DNA from: Ptiloglossa arizonensis
Taxonomy: Eukaryota; Arthropoda; Insecta; Hymenoptera; Colletidae
NCBI RefSeq assembly: GCF_051014685.1
Contig: NW_027478715.1
Span: 310,001 to 374,000, forward strand
Length of the DNA stretch: 64,000 nucleotides
Direction of reading: 5' to 3'
This document shows positions 63,482 to 64,000 of the stretch, in pieces (within the stretch, counting starts at the first letter, position 1; each line of letters begins with the position of its first letter). The position numbers and the translations under genes are program-made. The notes beneath the pieces were generated by a model. That model did not search any database. It saw nothing but the letters and a program-made list of their open reading frames with translations, and had not been told where the DNA came from.

Positions 63482-64000
63482 AATATTCGCAGTTCTGATG
63501 CTCGAAACGAATAATTAGAGCGGCCTAGGGGAAAGCACGTACACCGTTGTAATCGGGCGAGTTTCTACTTTCAGATACAACAGAAACTTTGCGGATTGGT
63601 CAACCCGTTCGCAAGATATGGCAGCATGGAGGTAAGATACGCTTGAGAAACGCAAAATTTTCGCAGTTCTGATGCTCGAGACGAATAACTAGTACGGCCT
63701 AGGGGAAAAGTGCACATACCGTTGTATTCGGGCGAGTTTCTACTTTCCGGTACAACAGAAATTTTGCGGATTGGTCCATCCGTTCGCGAGATATGGCAGT
63801 TTGGAGGTAAGAAACGCTTGAGAAACTCAAAATTTTCGCAGTTCTGATGCTCGAAACGAATAACTAGAACGGCCTAGGGGAAAAGTTCACATACCGTTGT
63901 AATCGGGCGACTTTCTACTTTCAGATGCAACAGAAATTTTGCGGATTGGTCAATACTTTCGCGAGATATGGCAGTTTGGATGTTAGAAACGCTAGAGCAA

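Larger units (their letters stand above)
63334..63508. repeat. Near-consensus reference monomer (175 bp)
   Basis: This unit differs from my by-eye consensus at one base (AAAATATTCG where most copies read AAAATTTTCG), so it serves as a reference. The consensus has 77 G+C in 175 (44%). It contains 32 C, 45 G and 13 CpG, against about 8.2 expected. Ordered landmarks: CTAGAACGGCCTAGG near the start, GGGGAAAAG at 20-28, the variable GTACGCATACC at 28-38, GTAATCGGGCGAG at 42-54, AACAGAAATTTTGCGG at 72-87, a dyad at 85-100, TCGCGA at 102-107, GATATGGCAG at 108-117, GGAGGTAAG at 121-129, and TTTTCGCAGTTCTGATGC at 151-168. Confidence 0.95.
1..64000. repeat. 175-bp tandem satellite array, all head-to-tail
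   Basis: The landmark AGAACGGCC recurs every 175 bp from position 10 to the end, always on the + strand. Taking the monomer to start at the G of GAATAACTAG, the first full unit starts at 175 and the last at 63683, giving 364 complete monomers plus a partial unit at each edge. Phase bookkeeping closes with 18 one-base deletions and one insertion; every other unit is exactly 175 bp. Monomers differ by a limited set of linked substitutions that define recurring subtypes. No unique DNA, transposon or inversion interrupts the array. The unit length is close to a nucleosome repeat. A centromeric or pericentromeric location is likely from general knowledge of such arrays, but the sequence alone does not prove it. 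I see no stretch anywhere that supports a gene. Confidence 0.99.

Noticed and set aside
63354..63487. Helically phased A-tracts giving bent DNA
   Set aside because: The A/T runs in the monomer (AAAA near 24-27, AAATTTT at 77-83, AAAATTTT at 147-154) are spaced about 54, 70 and 50 bp. These are not consistent multiples of a helical turn, so strong curvature is not supported by eye.
63410..63508. Origin of the monomer from an internal duplication (AAATTTTGCGG versus AAAATTTTCGCAG, about 70 bp apart)
   Set aside because: The similarity stops after the A/T core and a few bases, so an internal dimer origin is not supported.
1..64000. CRISPR-like regular repeats
   Set aside because: The full 175-bp unit is repeated with no unique spacers, and the units vary across their whole length. 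This is a tandem satellite.
1..64000. Assignment to a named satellite family or species
   Set aside because: The monomer is not one I recognise, for example the Arabidopsis 178-bp, rice 155-bp, maize 156-bp or human 171-bp satellites. A database search of the consensus would be needed. A match to one taxon would settle it.
1..64000. Telomere repeats, rDNA spacer repeats or LTR fragments
   Set aside because: I saw no TTAGGG- or TTTAGGG-type runs, no rRNA sequence and no long terminal repeat, primer-binding or polypurine features at any point.

Overview
The whole 64 kb window is one uninterrupted tandem array of a satellite DNA. The repeat unit is 175 bp and every copy I read lies head-to-tail in the same orientation. 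Counting from the first full unit at 175 (register: the G of GAATAACTAG), I find 364 complete monomers plus a partial copy at each end. The array therefore continues beyond both edges. I found no protein-coding gene, RNA gene, transposon, CRISPR array or unique-sequence island. All open reading frames are translations of the satellite.

Organism: homogeneous satellite arrays of this length, nucleosome-sized units and nested higher-order repeats are typical of eukaryotic centromeric or pericentromeric heterochromatin, such as that of a plant or an animal. I do not recognise the monomer as a named family and make no taxonomic call. The near-consensus monomer is about 44% GC. It has 13 CpG where about 8 are expected from base composition, so it lacks the usual CpG depletion of old methylated satellites.

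Monomer anatomy (consensus positions): a CENP-B-box-like 17-mer at 35-51; an A/T core at 77-83; a perfect 7+7 bp dyad CGGATTG-GT-CAATCCG at 85-100; an overlapping second CENP-B-like 17-mer at 100-116; a small dyad TTGAG-AAA-CTCAA at 136-148; AAAATTTT at 147-154; and an 8-bp inverted repeat pairing 52-59 with 139-146.

Layout: 1-5.2 kb holds three copies of an 8-monomer higher-order unit, the middle one enlarged to 10 monomers. 5.2-31.6 kb carries two marker cassettes that recur at lags of 19 to 33 monomers, and a 4.34 kb block (17.4-21.8 kb) duplicated at 27.2-31.6 kb. 30.7-35.4 kb holds an 8-monomer unit of 1,399 bp. 39-42.5 kb holds 3-monomer and 6-monomer tandem units. 43-59 kb is a mosaic of blocks repeated at 15-74 monomer lags, with a local GGGG subtype and a 9-monomer unit. 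59-64 kb shows single-monomer and dimer duplications. The pattern fits repeated unequal exchange or replication slippage in register. The most interesting content is this evolutionary record and the two protein-box-like motifs, not a gene system.
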